Below the pieces are notes generated by a model. It saw only the letters and a list, made by a program, of their open reading frames with translations, was not told the origin of the DNA and did not search any database. From Owenia fusiformis (taxonomy: Eukaryota; Annelida; Polychaeta; Sabellida; Oweniidae): a stretch of 60,000 nt of DNA. The stretch is from NCBI GenBank assembly GCA_903813345.2, contig CAIIXF020000002.1, positions 32,446,109 to 32,506,108 on the forward strand, read 5' to 3'. Position numbers and translations under genes: made by a program. Position 1 is the first letter of the stretch. Every line of letters begins with the position of its first letter. Of the stretch, positions 59,159-60,000 are shown piece after piece.

Positions 59159-60000
59159 TACAGGGCGTATCAAAAAAAACGCAACAAGTAGTTATCTCGT
59201 AAAATCACAAAACTAGTGATGACTACATCAATTTCATTTAATGCACCATAAAGCCAGGTCTCTCTTCTTTGTAATGATATGTCATTCATTCGCATGTGGT
59301 AATGGTTGGGTGAGAAATCCTTCCGTTTGCACAGTGGGTCAAAATCGGCTCTGCGTCAAGTTTTAGATATTGAAAAAAATCAGTGCAAGGGCTAAGTGCC
59401 AATGGAAGTTCCCCTGACTTGAATTGTTGTAACTCTTTCTTTTGGAGCTAACTCAGGAGCATCTGTGCTCACAATTCTTTCACCAGATATTGCAAAACCT
59501 CGAGAAATATATGCCCACGGGCTGCTTTTCTTTGCTTTAACCCACACATGATTCAGGGCTTAACCATGCATGACGTAGACAGATGAGCGCATCTTTATGT
59601 GCAAGGATGTGGTGGCAATTTGGAGGGGTATAGGATGTATTCTTGCAAGAGTATGAGTATGAACACTTTACTGCCTATGCCATACCGGTCACACCTTCTT
59701 CCAATAGCCCCTATGCCCCTTGTACTGACTTTTGCAATGTTTTAAACTCGAGTCCGAGCTGAATTTTGCTCCACTTTGTAAAATTAATGATTATTCGGCC
59801 AGAGATGACTCCCTGTGAATGAATGATATTCCATTGCAAAGAGGAGTAATTTGGCTTTTTGGTACATTGAATTAAAAGGATGCAGTCAACATTGGTTTTA
59901 TGTTTTCGTCCAATATTGCATCGGGCTCCGTACACCGACTTTTGCAATGTTTATAACTTGGCCCGAATCTAATTTTGGCCCACTTTGTAAATGGAATGAT
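59159..60000. mobile_element. Possible mariner-type element running off the right edge
   Basis: Starts TACAGGGCGTATCAAAAAAA near 59160. The opposite end is not in the window. Two direct copies of GACTTTTGCAATGTTT, with the following CCACTTTGTAAA-TGAT words, lie about 210 bp apart (59727 and 59937). No transposase motif was seen. Confidence 0.4.

Overview
This is animal (metazoan) nuclear DNA, not prokaryotic. It has small exons with GT-AG introns, LINE and SINE retrotransposons, many Tc1/mariner-type elements and MITEs, THAP-domain sequences and long AT-rich stretches. The repeat types suggest an invertebrate, possibly marine and possibly a mollusc, but that is only an impression. I see no operons, CRISPR arrays or rRNA genes.

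The genic backbone is a cluster of four METTL27-like (WBSCR27-family) SAM-dependent methyltransferase genes. All share one exon design: N-terminal exon, exon 2 with SAM motif I, a 136-nt exon 3, a 93-nt exon 4 and a 179-nt last exon, with intron phases 0, 0, 1, 1. Gene A (minus strand, 3928-5391) has only exons 1-2 and runs off the left edge. Gene B (plus strand, 11180-20598) is complete at 231 codons. Gene C (minus strand, 26413-33374) has all five exons, but its first exon has no visible ATG. Gene D (minus strand, 55376-57163) shows exons 3-5 and runs off the right edge. Genes C and D are close duplicates: even their intron 4 shares a tRNA-derived SINE.

The most unusual feature is in gene B. 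The exon carrying the SAM-binding motif is followed by six further tandem copies on a 140-bp period. Each keeps a GT splice donor, but only the first copy has a convincing acceptor.

The rest is dense, nested mobile DNA. 0.5-1.3 kb holds a foldback palindrome. 4.2-4.6, 14.1-17.8 and 17.9-18.4 kb hold three copies of a composite element (hairpin plus an adjacent inverted-repeat segment). The middle copy is split by a mariner remnant, which is itself split by a 2.1-kb element. 5.4-6.6 kb is a decayed mariner. 21.2-23.6 kb holds a MITE and two minisatellites in opposite orientation. 36.5-38.3 kb is a nearly intact Tc1/mariner-type transposon with long inverted repeats. 39.9-40.7 kb is a THAP-domain gene. 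44.6-45.7 kb is a 142-bp satellite. 46.2-54.3 kb is a large system of inverted duplications containing a 5'-truncated LINE, which is itself split by an 849-bp palindrome flanked by a 5-bp target duplication. The right end carries further MITEs.

Only the METTL27-like genes and perhaps the THAP gene look like host genes.
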